Shown here piece after piece: positions 26,559 to 35,826 of a DNA stretch of 64,000 bases. The DNA lies in NCBI GenBank assembly GCA_002163975.1, contig CP019636.1, positions 62,001 through 126,000 of the forward strand. The letters are read 5' to 3'. Numbering within the stretch: the stretch's first letter is position 1; each line of letters starts with the position of its first letter. Under the pieces are notes generated by a model. The model worked only from the letters and a program-made list of their open reading frames with translations, did no database searches and was not told the DNA's origin. Source of the stretch: Nostocales cyanobacterium HT-58-2 (GTDB taxonomy: Bacteria > Cyanobacteriota > Cyanobacteriia > Cyanobacteriales > Nostocaceae). The translations under genes and the position numbers were made by a program.

Positions 26559-29500
26559 ATGAATCTACAACAGAAGGCAAGACGGAAGCGCGGCGTTCTT
26601 CTCACTAAAGAAGGATTGCAAAAACTTAAAGATGCAAAACGTGATTCTGAGATTCAAGAAAATTTCGGGGATAGGTACAGTTTTGAAGAATTAAGTGAAC
26701 GGACTGGATTAGATCCGGGTACAGTAGCAAAAGTCTTGAGTGCCGACGAAGGAGTTGACAAAAGAACTCTAGAGTATTTCTTCAAAGCTTTTCATTTAGA
26801 CTTGGATAAGACTTGTTATCATAACGCAGTCTCCTATGAGACGCGCCAAGATTGGGGAGAAGCGATGTGTGTGTCAGTTTTTTATGGGCGCACAGAAGAA
26901 ATTGCCACATTAGAACAATGGATTCTTGTGGATCACTGCCAATTAGTGGCAATGTTGGGAATGGGCGGAATTGGTAAAACTGCCCTGTGTATAAAGCTGG
27001 CAGAAAAAATTAAGGATAACTTTGAGTATGTGATTTGGCGATCGCTACGAGAAGCTCCTCCTGTTAAAGATATTTTGACTAGCTTGCTCAAATTTTTATC
27101 TAATGAGCAGGAAACAGAAGCCTCTTTACCAGAAAACATCGGTGATAGAGTGTCGAAATTGATTGATTACTTGCGGCAGCATCGTTGTCTACTCATACTA
27201 GATAACATGGAGTCGATCCTGCGTGGTGGTACTCGAGCTGGACAATATCTCGAGGGATATGAGGAATATGGGGAGCTGCTTAGACGGGTGGGAGAAGCAA
27301 GTCACCAAAGCTGCTTGATGCTGACAAGTCGGGAAAAACCTAAAGAAGTAGCATCATTGGAAGGAGAAGCATTACCTGTGCGCTCATTTTTACTGGGTGG
27401 TTTGAACTCAGTGGATGGGCAGAAAATTTTGAAACTCAAGGGGATCGCTGCTTCAGAATCTGAGAGCGAAACAATTATCAAGCACTATGCAGGCAATGCT
27501 TTGGCTTTGAAGGTGATTGCTACAAGCATCCAAGATTTATTTAAAGGTCGTATTTCTGAGTTTTTAAAACAAGAAACAGCTGTTTTTGGCGACATTCGCG
27601 AGTTGTTAGACGAGCAGTTTTCGCGCTTGTCTAATTTAGAAAAGGATATAATGTACTGGTTGGCAATTAATCGTGAGCCAGTTTTGCTATCAGAGTTACG
27701 GGAGGATATCGTATCACCAATTCCACCACAAAAATTACTGGAAGCTTTGGAGTCTCTGGTGCGGCGTTCTCTCATAGAGAAGGCTACGCCTACCCTAGTT
27801 GAGAAGAGCGCAGCAACGTTCACGCTACAACCTGTAGTTATGGAGTATGTGACTCACCGATTGGTGGAGCAAGTTTGTGGAGAGATTGAAACTCACAATC
27901 TCGATTTGTTCAGATGTCATGCTTTGATGAAGGCGACGGCGAAAGATTATGTTAGGGATATTCAAATTCGCCTCATTCTTCAACCAGTTATAGATGAGCT
28001 ACTTAGTGTTTTTAGAAGCAAAAGAAATCTTGAAAATCAGCTAACTAAAATTTTAGTAACGCTGCGAGAGGAATCTCCATTAGAACAAAGTTACACAGCG
28101 GGAAATGTTTTTAATCTGCTTTGTCATTTGGAGACTGATTTAAGTGGCTATGATTTTTCTCACCTAGCAGTTTGGCAAGCTGACTTGCGCAATGTGAAAT
28201 TGCACAATGCAAATTTCGCTCACGCTAATATAGCTAAGTGTGTCTTTGCAGAAACTATCGGCGGTATTCATTCGGTAGCATTTACTCCGGATGGAAAACT
28301 TTTGGCCACGGGAGATACTAATGGTGAGATTCGTTTGTACCAGGTTGCGGATGGGAAACAACTGCTCACCTGCAAAGGGCACACGGGTTTTGTCTGGCCA
28401 ATTGCTTTTAGTCCCGACGGTCATGTTCTTGCCAGTGGCGGTGATGACGCAATAGTGAAACTGTGGGATATTAAGACTGGGCAATGCCTCGCTACCTTAC
28501 AAGGTCATAGTGCTGGCATCTGGTCAGTCGCCTTCTGTGCTGATGGTCACTTGCTTGCAACTGGCAGTGAGGACCAAACGCTGAAGTTATGGAATACTAG
28601 CAGCGGTGAATGCCTTAAAACTTTGCGGGGACATAATAATCGGGTTACATCAGTCGCCTTTTATCCTCAAGGGAATTTGCTTGCCAGTGGTAGTGATGAC
28701 CAAACGGTGAAGCTGTGGGATACTACTACTAGTCAATGCCTCAAAACTTTGCAGATTGATAATAGTGGTAGCCGAGCAGTCGCTTTTAGCCCAGATGGTA
28801 ATATTTTGGCTAGTGGTTGTCATGACAGAACAGTAAAAATATGGAATGTAAGCAGCGGTGAATGCCTTCAAACTCTGCACGGTCATGATGACTGTGTAAA
28901 TTCAGTTGCTTTCAGTTCTGATGGTCAAAGGTTAGCGAGTGGCAGTGATGACCAAACAGTCAAGTTGTGGGATGTTAGTACTGGTCGTTGCCTGACCACT
29001 CTACAAGGACATAGTAGCAGGGTGTGGTCAGTCGCCCTTAGTCAAAAAGGTATGACGCTGGCGAGCGGCAGTGATGACCAAACGGTAAAGCTATGGGATA
29101 TCAACACTGGTGAATGCCTCAAAACCCTGCAAGGTTATTGTAATGGAATATGGTCGATCACCCTCAATCCACAAGGTACTATGATTGCCAGTGGTAGTGG
29201 TGACCAAACAGTGAAGCTGTGGGATATCAGCACTGGGCAATGCCTCAAAACTCTGCGGGGACATAGTAATCGGGTGACATCAGTTGTCTTCAGTCCCCAA
29301 GGTACTATGATTGCCAGTGGTAGCGAGGATCAAACGGTGAAGCTGTGGGATATCAGCACTGAGCAATGTCTCAAAACTCTGCGGGAACATAGTCATTGGG
29401 TGACATCAGTTGCCTTCAGTCCCCAAGGTACTATTATTGCCACTGGTAGCGAGGATCAAACAGTGAAGCTGTGGGATACCAGTACTGGGCAATGCCTCAA

Positions 29501-30113
29501 GACCTTACAAGGGCACACTCATTGGGTATGGGCAGTTGCTTTTAGCCCAGACAGTAGTATGCTTGCCAGTGCCAGTAATGACCAAACAGTAAGGCTTTGG
29601 GATACAAGCACTGGTCGTTGCCTTCAGACTATGTACGGTCATACTGACTGGATCTGGTCAGTCGCCTTTAGTCCTGATGGTAGGACGCTGGTGAGTAGCA
29701 GCGGTGACCAAACGATGAAACTTTGGGATGTTAGCACTGGTCTATGTTTTAGAACTTTGCAAGGGCATACCAATTGCGTATACTCAGCCACCTTCAGTAT
29801 TGATGGTTGTACGTTAGCAAGTGGCAGTGGTGACCAGACGGTGAAGCTTTGGGATATCAGTACAGGCAGCTGCGTAGCAACTTTGCTGGGACATACTAAG
29901 TTAGTCTGGTCAGTTGCCTTTTGTCCTGACGGTCAAACCCTAACTAGTAGCAGTGAAGATGGCACTATTAAGCTTTGGGATGTAAAAACAGGTAAGTGCC
30001 TGAAAACCCTGAGAAGCGCAAGACCCTACGAAGACATGAACATCACTGGTATTACAGATGTAACTTTAGCGACTATTGCCACTATGAAAGCTTTAGGAGC
30101 GGTTGAGTATTGA
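26559..30113 (+). CDS. STAND NTPase: vMAP-like HTH, NB-ARC and 14 WD40 repeats
   Basis: The protein has 1184 residues. Residues 1-85 form the helical vMAP/HTH-type N-terminal domain common in cyanobacterial STAND proteins (KEGLQKLKDAK, SFEELSERTGLDPGTVAKVL). The NTPase has the P-loop GMGGIGKT at 134-141 and Walker B LLILDNMES near 210. After a winged-helix and helical region, LSGYDFSHLAVWQADLRNVK gives a short pentapeptide-like stretch. Then 14 WD40 units fill about 565-1155, most ending DQTVKLWD, which suggests two seven-bladed propellers. Repeats 8-10 are nearly identical in DNA, a sign of recent repeat exchange. Such proteins sense a ligand through the propeller and signal through the N-terminal domain, in regulation or phage defence. 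No effector such as a protease or TIR domain is fused. Confidence 0.88.
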   Translation: MNLQQKARRKRGVLLTKEGLQKLKDAKRDSEIQENFGDRYSFEELSERTGLDPGTVAKVLSADEGVDKRTLEYFFKAFHLDLDKTCYHNAVSYETRQDWGEAMCVSVFYGRTEEIATLEQWILVDHCQLVAMLGMGGIGKTALCIKLAEKIKDNFEYVIWRSLREAPPVKDILTSLLKFLSNEQETEASLPENIGDRVSKLIDYLRQHRCLLILDNMESILRGGTRAGQYLEGYEEYGELLRRVGEASHQSCLMLTSREKPKEVASLEGEALPVRSFLLGGLNSVDGQKILKLKGIAASESESETIIKHYAGNALALKVIATSIQDLFKGRISEFLKQETAVFGDIRELLDEQFSRLSNLEKDIMYWLAINREPVLLSELREDIVSPIPPQKLLEALESLVRRSLIEKATPTLVEKSAATFTLQPVVMEYVTHRLVEQVCGEIETHNLDLFRCHALMKATAKDYVRDIQIRLILQPVIDELLSVFRSKRNLENQLTKILVTLREESPLEQSYTAGNVFNLLCHLETDLSGYDFSHLAVWQADLRNVKLHNANFAHANIAKCVFAETIGGIHSVAFTPDGKLLATGDTNGEIRLYQVADGKQLLTCKGHTGFVWPIAFSPDGHVLASGGDDAIVKLWDIKTGQCLATLQGHSAGIWSVAFCADGHLLATGSEDQTLKLWNTSSGECLKTLRGHNNRVTSVAFYPQGNLLASGSDDQTVKLWDTTTSQCLKTLQIDNSGSRAVAFSPDGNILASGCHDRTVKIWNVSSGECLQTLHGHDDCVNSVAFSSDGQRLASGSDDQTVKLWDVSTGRCLTTLQGHSSRVWSVALSQKGMTLASGSDDQTVKLWDINTGECLKTLQGYCNGIWSITLNPQGTMIASGSGDQTVKLWDISTGQCLKTLRGHSNRVTSVVFSPQGTMIASGSEDQTVKLWDISTEQCLKTLREHSHWVTSVAFSPQGTIIATGSEDQTVKLWDTSTGQCLKTLQGHTHWVWAVAFSPDSSMLASASNDQTVRLWDTSTGRCLQTMYGHTDWIWSVAFSPDGRTLVSSSGDQTMKLWDVSTGLCFRTLQGHTNCVYSATFSIDGCTLASGSGDQTVKLWDISTGSCVATLLGHTKLVWSVAFCPDGQTLTSSSEDGTIKLWDVKTGKCLKTLRSARPYEDMNITGITDVTLATIATMKALGAVEY

Positions 30114-30158
30114 GTACAAAGAGGAGTAGTACTACACTTAGTCACCATCTGGCTTGCC

Positions 30159-30911
30159 TTACTGTGCGGTATATCCTCCATCAATCATCATGTTGTGCCC
30201 TGTGACAAAGGAAGCCGCGTCCGAGCACAACCATACCATAGATTCTGCAATCTCCTCCGGCTTGCCAATACGTCCTACAGGATGCGCTGCCGGAATTTGA
30301 GCAATGAGCTCTGCGGGCAAGGTAGCTAGTATGTTGGTCTCAATGGCACCAGGACTTACAACATTAATCCGGATACCGGACTTAGCATACTCTATTGCTG
30401 CTGCTCGGGTTAAGGCAATAATCCCACCTTTAGTGGCAGCGTAGGCTGCACAACCTGCAAAACCCACGACACCACTGACGGAAGCCACATTTACAATCGC
30501 GCCGCAGCCCTGTTTGAGCATTGCCCTGAGTTCGTACTTAAGGCAAAGCCATGTTCCTTTGAGATTTACGTCAACTAGACTGTCCCAGTCCTCTTCCGAC
30601 ATATCGGTGATTAAGCTGGACGTCCCCCCGATCCCAGCGTTGTTGCAAGCGCAGTCTAGACGACCATACATATCCACGGTTTTGTTGACCAGTGCCTCCA
30701 CTTCAGAAGCATTTGACACATCGGTTTTAATAAAAATAGCCTCACCTCCTACCTCTAGTATGCGGCGCACGGTTTCCTCCCCCTCGACACTTCGACGGCT
30801 AGCAGCTACAACCTTCGCTCCAGCGCGTGCAAACGCGATCGCCGTCGCTCGACCAATGCCTGATGAAGCCCCAGTGACCAGCGCGACTTTTCCATACAAT
30901 TGACTTATCAT
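30159..30911 (-). CDS. Classical SDR, last gene of the ThDP/KAS III operon
   Basis: The protein has 250 residues, and AAGGAG lies eight nt before the ATG. TGASSGIG, ASRRS (NADP-type), NNAG, VASVSG and YAATK are all present, so a competent ketone/alcohol dehydrogenase is expected. It follows the GDSL esterase gene by 48 nt and ends 45 nt from the convergent STAND gene. In this operon it could reduce the keto product made by the ThDP or KAS III-like enzymes. That step is an inference from order only. Confidence 0.88.
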   Translation of the reverse strand: MISQLYGKVALVTGASSGIGRATAIAFARAGAKVVAASRRSVEGEETVRRILEVGGEAIFIKTDVSNASEVEALVNKTVDMYGRLDCACNNAGIGGTSSLITDMSEEDWDSLVDVNLKGTWLCLKYELRAMLKQGCGAIVNVASVSGVVGFAGCAAYAATKGGIIALTRAAAIEYAKSGIRINVVSPGAIETNILATLPAELIAQIPAAHPVGRIGKPEEIAESMVWLCSDAASFVTGHNMMIDGGYTAQ

Positions 30912-30959
30912 GTATGTGCTCCTTCCCTTTCGCTTCCTTTGTTTTGCGCTAACTGATAA

Positions 30960-31928
30960 CTATTTGCGTTTATGTAGTGATACCGCACCGAAAGCACCAA
31001 ATACCAACACTCCTAAAACAGCAGAAGGTTCGGGCACTGGCAAGAGTGCAGAAAATGCTAATTCTCCGATTAGCTTATGAGTGGCAGTTGTTGGATGAAC
31101 TTCGTCCCAGAACAAAAACTTGTCTGAAATACAGGCAACTTGCGGTGTGGGAACTTCTATAGGCACCACCGATAAGTCTCTTCCTATGCACGAGTCGGTC
31201 ACATTCGTGAAACCGAATTCCCCAGGAGCGGCGATGATTCTATTAAATAGGGAATTAACATCGAGAGGGATAAGGTTGATTTCAGAGCTTAGTTTCTGGG
31301 TCAAAAAGTTTCGGATTGTGTTTAAACCGGAGTTATGTACACTAGTCAAAGTGCTGAGATAGCCGGAAATTTGACTATCACCGCCCGTAACTGGAAACTT
31401 TCCCAAATCCGGCAAGTTAACTATCATGATGTTTTTAGCGCCGATAACAGCGAGTGATGTCACCGCCTCAGATAAATTTGCAACTGTCTGACTAGGATTA
31501 GGAACCCCACCAGAAAAGTAATCGAGGTAATCATTAGTACCAGCCCACAGGATATAAAGGGCGTTTGGGTCAGCGGACTTATTAGCTGCCGTAAAGGAAT
31601 TAAGTTCCTGCTGTAATCCCGGTAAACTAGCAAGACCGATGTTATCGAATCCTGTGGTAGCACCACCAAAGGCGAAGTTAGTACTTGGATTGAAGTTTAA
31701 TCCCAGTTGTTGTGCAAGATATTCCACCCAGACTAGACCATTAGAAAAACGTCCATTAAAGTAGATCGGACTTGGAGGAATGGCTCTGGCTGTGGTGTTG
31801 AATACATTACCCGTATCAGAAAAGCTATCGCCAAAGACATAAATACTCTCATAATTTTGAGCTGTAACCTTAAGCGGAAACATGAAAGACAACAGAAAAA
31901 ATCCTGTTGCCAGGATTTGTTTTTGCAT
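30960..31928 (-). CDS. SGNH/GDSL exported esterase with PEP-CTERM anchor
   Basis: The protein has 322 residues from ATG 31928. It has a signal peptide, then block I VFGDSFSDTGN, block III GTNDYL and block V WDEVHPTTATH, a complete Ser-Asp-His esterase set. The C-terminus is a textbook PEP-CTERM: VPEPSAVLGVLVFGAFGAV followed by SLHKRK. It is therefore exported and processed by exosortase. It is 40 nt downstream of the KAS III-like gene and probably in the same transcript. It is the intact relative of the gene at 10722. It may release or transfer an acyl product outside the membrane. Confidence 0.87.
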   Translation of the reverse strand: MQKQILATGFFLLSFMFPLKVTAQNYESIYVFGDSFSDTGNVFNTTARAIPPSPIYFNGRFSNGLVWVEYLAQQLGLNFNPSTNFAFGGATTGFDNIGLASLPGLQQELNSFTAANKSADPNALYILWAGTNDYLDYFSGGVPNPSQTVANLSEAVTSLAVIGAKNIMIVNLPDLGKFPVTGGDSQISGYLSTLTSVHNSGLNTIRNFLTQKLSSEINLIPLDVNSLFNRIIAAPGEFGFTNVTDSCIGRDLSVVPIEVPTPQVACISDKFLFWDEVHPTTATHKLIGELAFSALLPVPEPSAVLGVLVFGAFGAVSLHKRK

Positions 31929-31968
31929 AATCAAATCTTCGATATGCTTTCAGAATTGGTAGATAAAA

Positions 31969-33102
31969 TTAACAACAAACAAAGCTCTTGTCTTCTTCTT
32001 TCACAGGCAAGTTGAGTTTCTGGAGCGGGTCAGGACCTAGCGCCACGTTGCCCCAACGCATTACACTTGCAGAGGCAGCACCTGCTGCACCAAAGCCATA
32101 GATAAGAACTAAGTCATTTTCGCGAATCTTACCCAACTGTGCAGCGTGGTACAAATTGGCTACGGTGAGTACCGGTCCAGTGTTTGCATACTGAGGATAT
32201 AGGTTGATTGTGCGCTCTGGATCAATGCCCAGTACGCGGGTGCAGAAGCTTGCAAACCAAGCAGTGGTTGTATTGAAAAGAAAAAAGTCAATCTGATCGA
32301 GGGTAAAACCGGCTGCGGCAACAGCGCCCTCGCAACACGCACGTAGAAGCCTTACAGATGCTTTGCTAAGGACATTTTTCGCGTCCTTGTTCAACTTCAT
32401 ACGAATCCGTGGATTGCCTTGCTTGTCCTCTGTAATATTTAAGGATACTATGTCACACAAACAACTAGTATGAATAGTTTTCGTACTGAGAACTCCCTGG
32501 TTAGGTTCGACTGAACCGACCACAAAAGCTCCAGCACCATCGCCAAGGAACCAGGAGATGGTATCGTCCTCATCGACAAAGCGAGAGTAGGTGCACGAAA
32601 TAACCACCAGCACATTGCGGTACTCTCCCGCTCGTACCAGGGCACAGGCGGTCTGTAACGCCACCGGGGTACTCCCGCATGCTCCATCAAGATTCCATGC
32701 AGCACCGTGAAAGTTAAGTTTTTGGGCAAGGAAAGCAGCATTGCCAAATCCAATTTGTTCAGGCCAGACTGAGGAGACGAGCATGAGATCGACATCGTCG
32801 GGAGTAAGCTTTGCTGCGTCGAGGGCGTCACGAGCTGCGCGTTCCTCCAGCATCAGCGATGACTCGCCCGGACCAAGCACCCGTCGCTCAACGGTGCCAC
32901 GAAATGGATCTGACAGATATGGCAACATCTCTAAGTCAAACTCGTTACTGGGGGTAGAGCCAGCGAGCGAAAATAGCCTTGCCAAGCTTTTTTGCTCGGA
33001 CTGAGCAACCAGATCTGGATAATTTTTTCTGTAGTAATCTTTCGTACGTCTAATGCTAGGAAAACTCAGTGCGAGCGAGCGAATACCAACTGTGGTATGC
33101 AT
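31969..33102 (-). CDS. KAS III-like thiolase-fold enzyme with altered active site
   Basis: The protein has 377 residues; AGGAG lies nine nt before the ATG. The thiolase fold is clear: LDGACGSTPVALQTA with the nucleophile Cys142, WFLGDGAGAFVVG in the middle and YANTGPVL with Asn307. The segment that normally carries the catalytic His (HQAN) reads FLFNTTTAWF, with Asn277 in its place. KAS III relatives without this His often do not decarboxylate malonyl carriers and act as acyltransferases or condensing enzymes with other partners. It follows the ThDP gene by 15 nt, so the two are very likely made together. No acyl carrier gene is adjacent. Confidence 0.85.
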   Translation of the reverse strand: MHTTVGIRSLALSFPSIRRTKDYYRKNYPDLVAQSEQKSLARLFSLAGSTPSNEFDLEMLPYLSDPFRGTVERRVLGPGESSLMLEERAARDALDAAKLTPDDVDLMLVSSVWPEQIGFGNAAFLAQKLNFHGAAWNLDGACGSTPVALQTACALVRAGEYRNVLVVISCTYSRFVDEDDTISWFLGDGAGAFVVGSVEPNQGVLSTKTIHTSCLCDIVSLNITEDKQGNPRIRMKLNKDAKNVLSKASVRLLRACCEGAVAAAGFTLDQIDFFLFNTTTAWFASFCTRVLGIDPERTINLYPQYANTGPVLTVANLYHAAQLGKIRENDLVLIYGFGAAGAASASVMRWGNVALGPDPLQKLNLPVKEEDKSFVCC

Positions 33103-33117
33103 TATACCAATCTCCTG

Positions 33118-35082
33118 TTAATAATCTGTAACTCCCTGGGAAATCAAGTTATGAATACGGCTCCCAATTGGTGCAGACCGAGTTGGGTCTATTACTACAT
33201 CAATAACAAACGGACTGAGCGAGACAAGTGCTTTCTCCAGTGCTGCTTGAATGTCAGACTCCTTTTCGACGCGAATGCCATCAGCTCCCATTCCGTTGGC
33301 AATCTTAACAAAATTCGTCTGCGAAATCTTTGCATCGATCCCCTTAAACCCCAGCAACGCCATTCCTTGGTCGCACATATTGTAGTGCGAGTCGTTGAGT
33401 ACAATCCAGACAGCGGGAATCTGGTGTTGCACAGCAGTGCTTACCTCGCTATTCATGAGCATGGCACCATCCCCAACGATGGCAACAGCCTTACCATTTC
33501 GTGCTAGCGCAGCACCCAGGACACCCGTGACAGCATGACCCATTGCTCCGAACCCAGTACTGACCCGATAACGACCCGACTTGTTAAATCGCAGCATATG
33601 ATTTCCCCAAGCAAAGGAGTTACCTGCCTCAGTCATCACTACCGCATCGCTTCCCTCAATAATCACTCTTTGAATCACATTCATCAGTACCTCGGGTCGC
33701 ACCGGACTACTTGCGCTGGGATTGATTACATTACGCTTAGGTCTCGGAAACGACAGGATATTTGACCGACCTTGACGCTGTGGGAAGTGCTTTAGCAGTG
33801 TCTTCACAAACATTTTCACATCTGACTGAATGGCGAACGTCTCAACGGATGGATATGCAGTTCCTGGCACTTTTGGGTCAATGTCAACATGCATAAAACC
33901 TCGCGAGGGGATCATCGCCGGGTTCCAAAACGAGGTAAATTCACCAAGACTTGTTCCAAGTACTAGCGTCCGCAAAGGACGATACTCTTGCATATACCTC
34001 AAAACCGAGTCATGCCCACCAAAGCCTGTGACACCCACGAATTGAGGATGATCCTCCGGAAAAATGCCCTTACCACGTGGTGAGCACATTACCGCTGCTC
34101 CTGTCCTTTCGGCAAGCTGGCGAATTTCCGTTGCTGCATTCCGTGCATCAAACCCAACCCAGATGGCAAATGGTTCTTCTGACAACAACCGTGCACATTC
34201 TGAGATAGTTTCTTCACTTGCAGATGTGGGAGCAACAGAAAGATTCACTCGTGGCAAAGATGTCTTGACTAAACTTGTTTGAATGTCAGTAGGAATATTC
34301 AAGTGTGCTACAAAACCATCCGGTCGCGCTAAGCCAAGCGCAAGCCGTCGATAGACCACTGGAAGTTCATCGCTGCATTCGAGAGTGGTTGCATAATTGA
34401 ATAGTGATTCCGAGGTAAAAATTCCAGCGCCTGGGAGCGTGTAAGCACTGGTCTCTTGAAAAGCCGATCGTCCGCGTTGCGGTGCTGACGTAGAAGGCGA
34501 TAGGAAAATCACCTTCGCACCTTCCCAACGTGCAGCAAATAACCCGGTTAACGCGTTCGTGATCCCCGGACCAGTTGTGGTAAACACTACGACAGGACGA
34601 CCACTTGCAAAGTACGCCTCGGTAGCTGCAAAAGCTGCTCCCGCTTCGTGACGAAAGTGCAGCACCTGGATTGAACTGTGTTGCAGTGCGTGCCACATGG
34701 GTGCAATCGCACCTCCTGAGACACCAAATGCATATTGCACTCCCATGTCTTCCAGCATCTTGACAACTATAGAAGCTACCGAGACAGGCGTAAATTTCTT
34801 GCTACTGAGGCAAGGGACGATATCTAATGGATGATTTGAATGGTCACCTGCAAGAGGCGAGCAAGTCCTAGCTGACTGAGATGGCGAAGAAATGCAAGAG
34901 CCAGATGAACTCTTTTGGTGGGTGACACGAACTGGTGTGGTTGAAACAAGGGTACCTTGTTCCAACTTTTTAGTCTTTCTCTTGTTAATAAGATGATTTG
35001 TAGCACTCATAGTTTGTAGTGTAGATGCATTTAGGTTGACAATCAGATGAACTTGCTGTTGAACTGTATGGTCTGTGTTCAT
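33118..35082 (-). CDS. ThDP-dependent enzyme, acetolactate-synthase-like
   Basis: The protein has 654 residues from ATG 35082; a TTG four codons upstream is open and neither start has a clear ribosome site. The first ~95 residues are Ser/Thr-rich, low in structure and unusual for the family. The N-terminal ThDP domain follows with FRHEAGAAFAATEAY (activating Glu about 146) and FTTTGPGITN. The C-terminal domain has GDGAMLMNSE (about 537) and a later Asn, the Mg/diphosphate motif. This family joins or cleaves 2-keto acids; ScyA of scytonemin synthesis is one cyanobacterial relative, but no other scy gene is present. First gene of a four-gene operon with KAS III-like, GDSL and SDR genes, suggesting an acyloin-type product. 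Confidence 0.82.
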   Translation of the reverse strand: MNTDHTVQQQVHLIVNLNASTLQTMSATNHLINKRKTKKLEQGTLVSTTPVRVTHQKSSSGSCISSPSQSARTCSPLAGDHSNHPLDIVPCLSSKKFTPVSVASIVVKMLEDMGVQYAFGVSGGAIAPMWHALQHSSIQVLHFRHEAGAAFAATEAYFASGRPVVVFTTTGPGITNALTGLFAARWEGAKVIFLSPSTSAPQRGRSAFQETSAYTLPGAGIFTSESLFNYATTLECSDELPVVYRRLALGLARPDGFVAHLNIPTDIQTSLVKTSLPRVNLSVAPTSASEETISECARLLSEEPFAIWVGFDARNAATEIRQLAERTGAAVMCSPRGKGIFPEDHPQFVGVTGFGGHDSVLRYMQEYRPLRTLVLGTSLGEFTSFWNPAMIPSRGFMHVDIDPKVPGTAYPSVETFAIQSDVKMFVKTLLKHFPQRQGRSNILSFPRPKRNVINPSASSPVRPEVLMNVIQRVIIEGSDAVVMTEAGNSFAWGNHMLRFNKSGRYRVSTGFGAMGHAVTGVLGAALARNGKAVAIVGDGAMLMNSEVSTAVQHQIPAVWIVLNDSHYNMCDQGMALLGFKGIDAKISQTNFVKIANGMGADGIRVEKESDIQAALEKALVSLSPFVIDVVIDPTRSAPIGSRIHNLISQGVTDY

Positions 35083-35194
35083 ATCAAGTTGCAATCTAAG
35101 ATGCAGAGAAGTTAGCCCTGATAGTTTTTTGCTTTAGAAGGCAACATGCAACTCTTCCCCGATGGGCGTTTCTCTGCCCTGAAAGCTCTCTTTG

Positions 35195-35363
35195 TCAGTA
35201 CTTGGGTACTAAAAAACGTTAGCTTGAAAGTACTTAGGTATCTGGGTACTTTATAAGGGTCTTGAGTCCCAAAGTACTAAAGGACTTTCTATGGGTTAGT
35301 TATTACTACTTAGGGAATGTTTATCTTTGTATAGGTGTTAAGCCCTAAAGCACTAAAGTACCT
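35195..35363. promoter_or_regulatory. Cluster of AAGTACTT-like motifs upstream of ThDP operon
   Basis: GTAC occurs at 35198, 35206, 35230, 35246, 35274 and 35358, mostly as AGTACT or AAAGTAC/GTACTTT. Two pairs form larger palindromes, CAGTACTTGGGTACTA and AAAGTACTTAGGTA...GGTACTTT. It lies 110-280 nt before the ThDP start. It resembles a multi-site operator, but the regulator is unknown. Confidence 0.4.
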
Positions 35364-35617
35364 TTTACAGGTCGATGATGACTATTAAGAAAGGTCTGCC
35401 CTTAAAAATTTCCTAATTCCTAAAGTTTCAACCTGTACCCAAAAAGTTGCATCTCGCATTCTTTTAAAGAAGATTTGCCATTGCAACTATATTTGGTACG
35501 ATACAGTGTGCGGCAAAAGCTCCCAACTGCTATCGTCAGTCTGACTGCTTGGCATGAAGTCCAAACAACCTTTAAGTAACAACCTTGGCGGTAGAAGATG
35601 GCAGGTGAAGTGTCACC

Positions 35618-35716
35618 TCACGAATTTGCCATAGTTTCTTCAACTAACTGCTCAACTGTAAACTCAATTTGCGACGGCAGGAAAAAATTCTCTGGTGAGC
35701 TTGAGGAATTAGACAT
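35618..35716 (-). CDS. Possible 32-residue peptide
   Basis: ATG 35716 is preceded by AGAAGG at a usable distance and opens MSNSSSSPENFFLPSQIEFT, ending MANS. The frame stays open upstream to 35869 without a better start. The acidic C-terminal helix (VEQLVEETM) is leader-like, but no peptide-modifying enzyme is nearby. It may be a relic. Confidence 0.25.
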   Translation of the reverse strand: MSNSSSSPENFFLPSQIEFTVEQLVEETMANS

Positions 35717-35826
35717 GACCCAACCTTCTCTAGTTGTCTTAAGCATATTGAGGTAGTCAGAGTATGTACACCTGTTTTGCAGCAATCGAACTGTCGCCTT
35801 ATAAGCTTTTGCAAGCTCAAACCCTA

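Noticed and set aside
33118..35082. ScyA and a scytonemin gene cluster
   Set aside because: Only the general ThDP-enzyme similarity is seen; no ScyB- or ScyC-like genes or aromatic amino acid genes are nearby.
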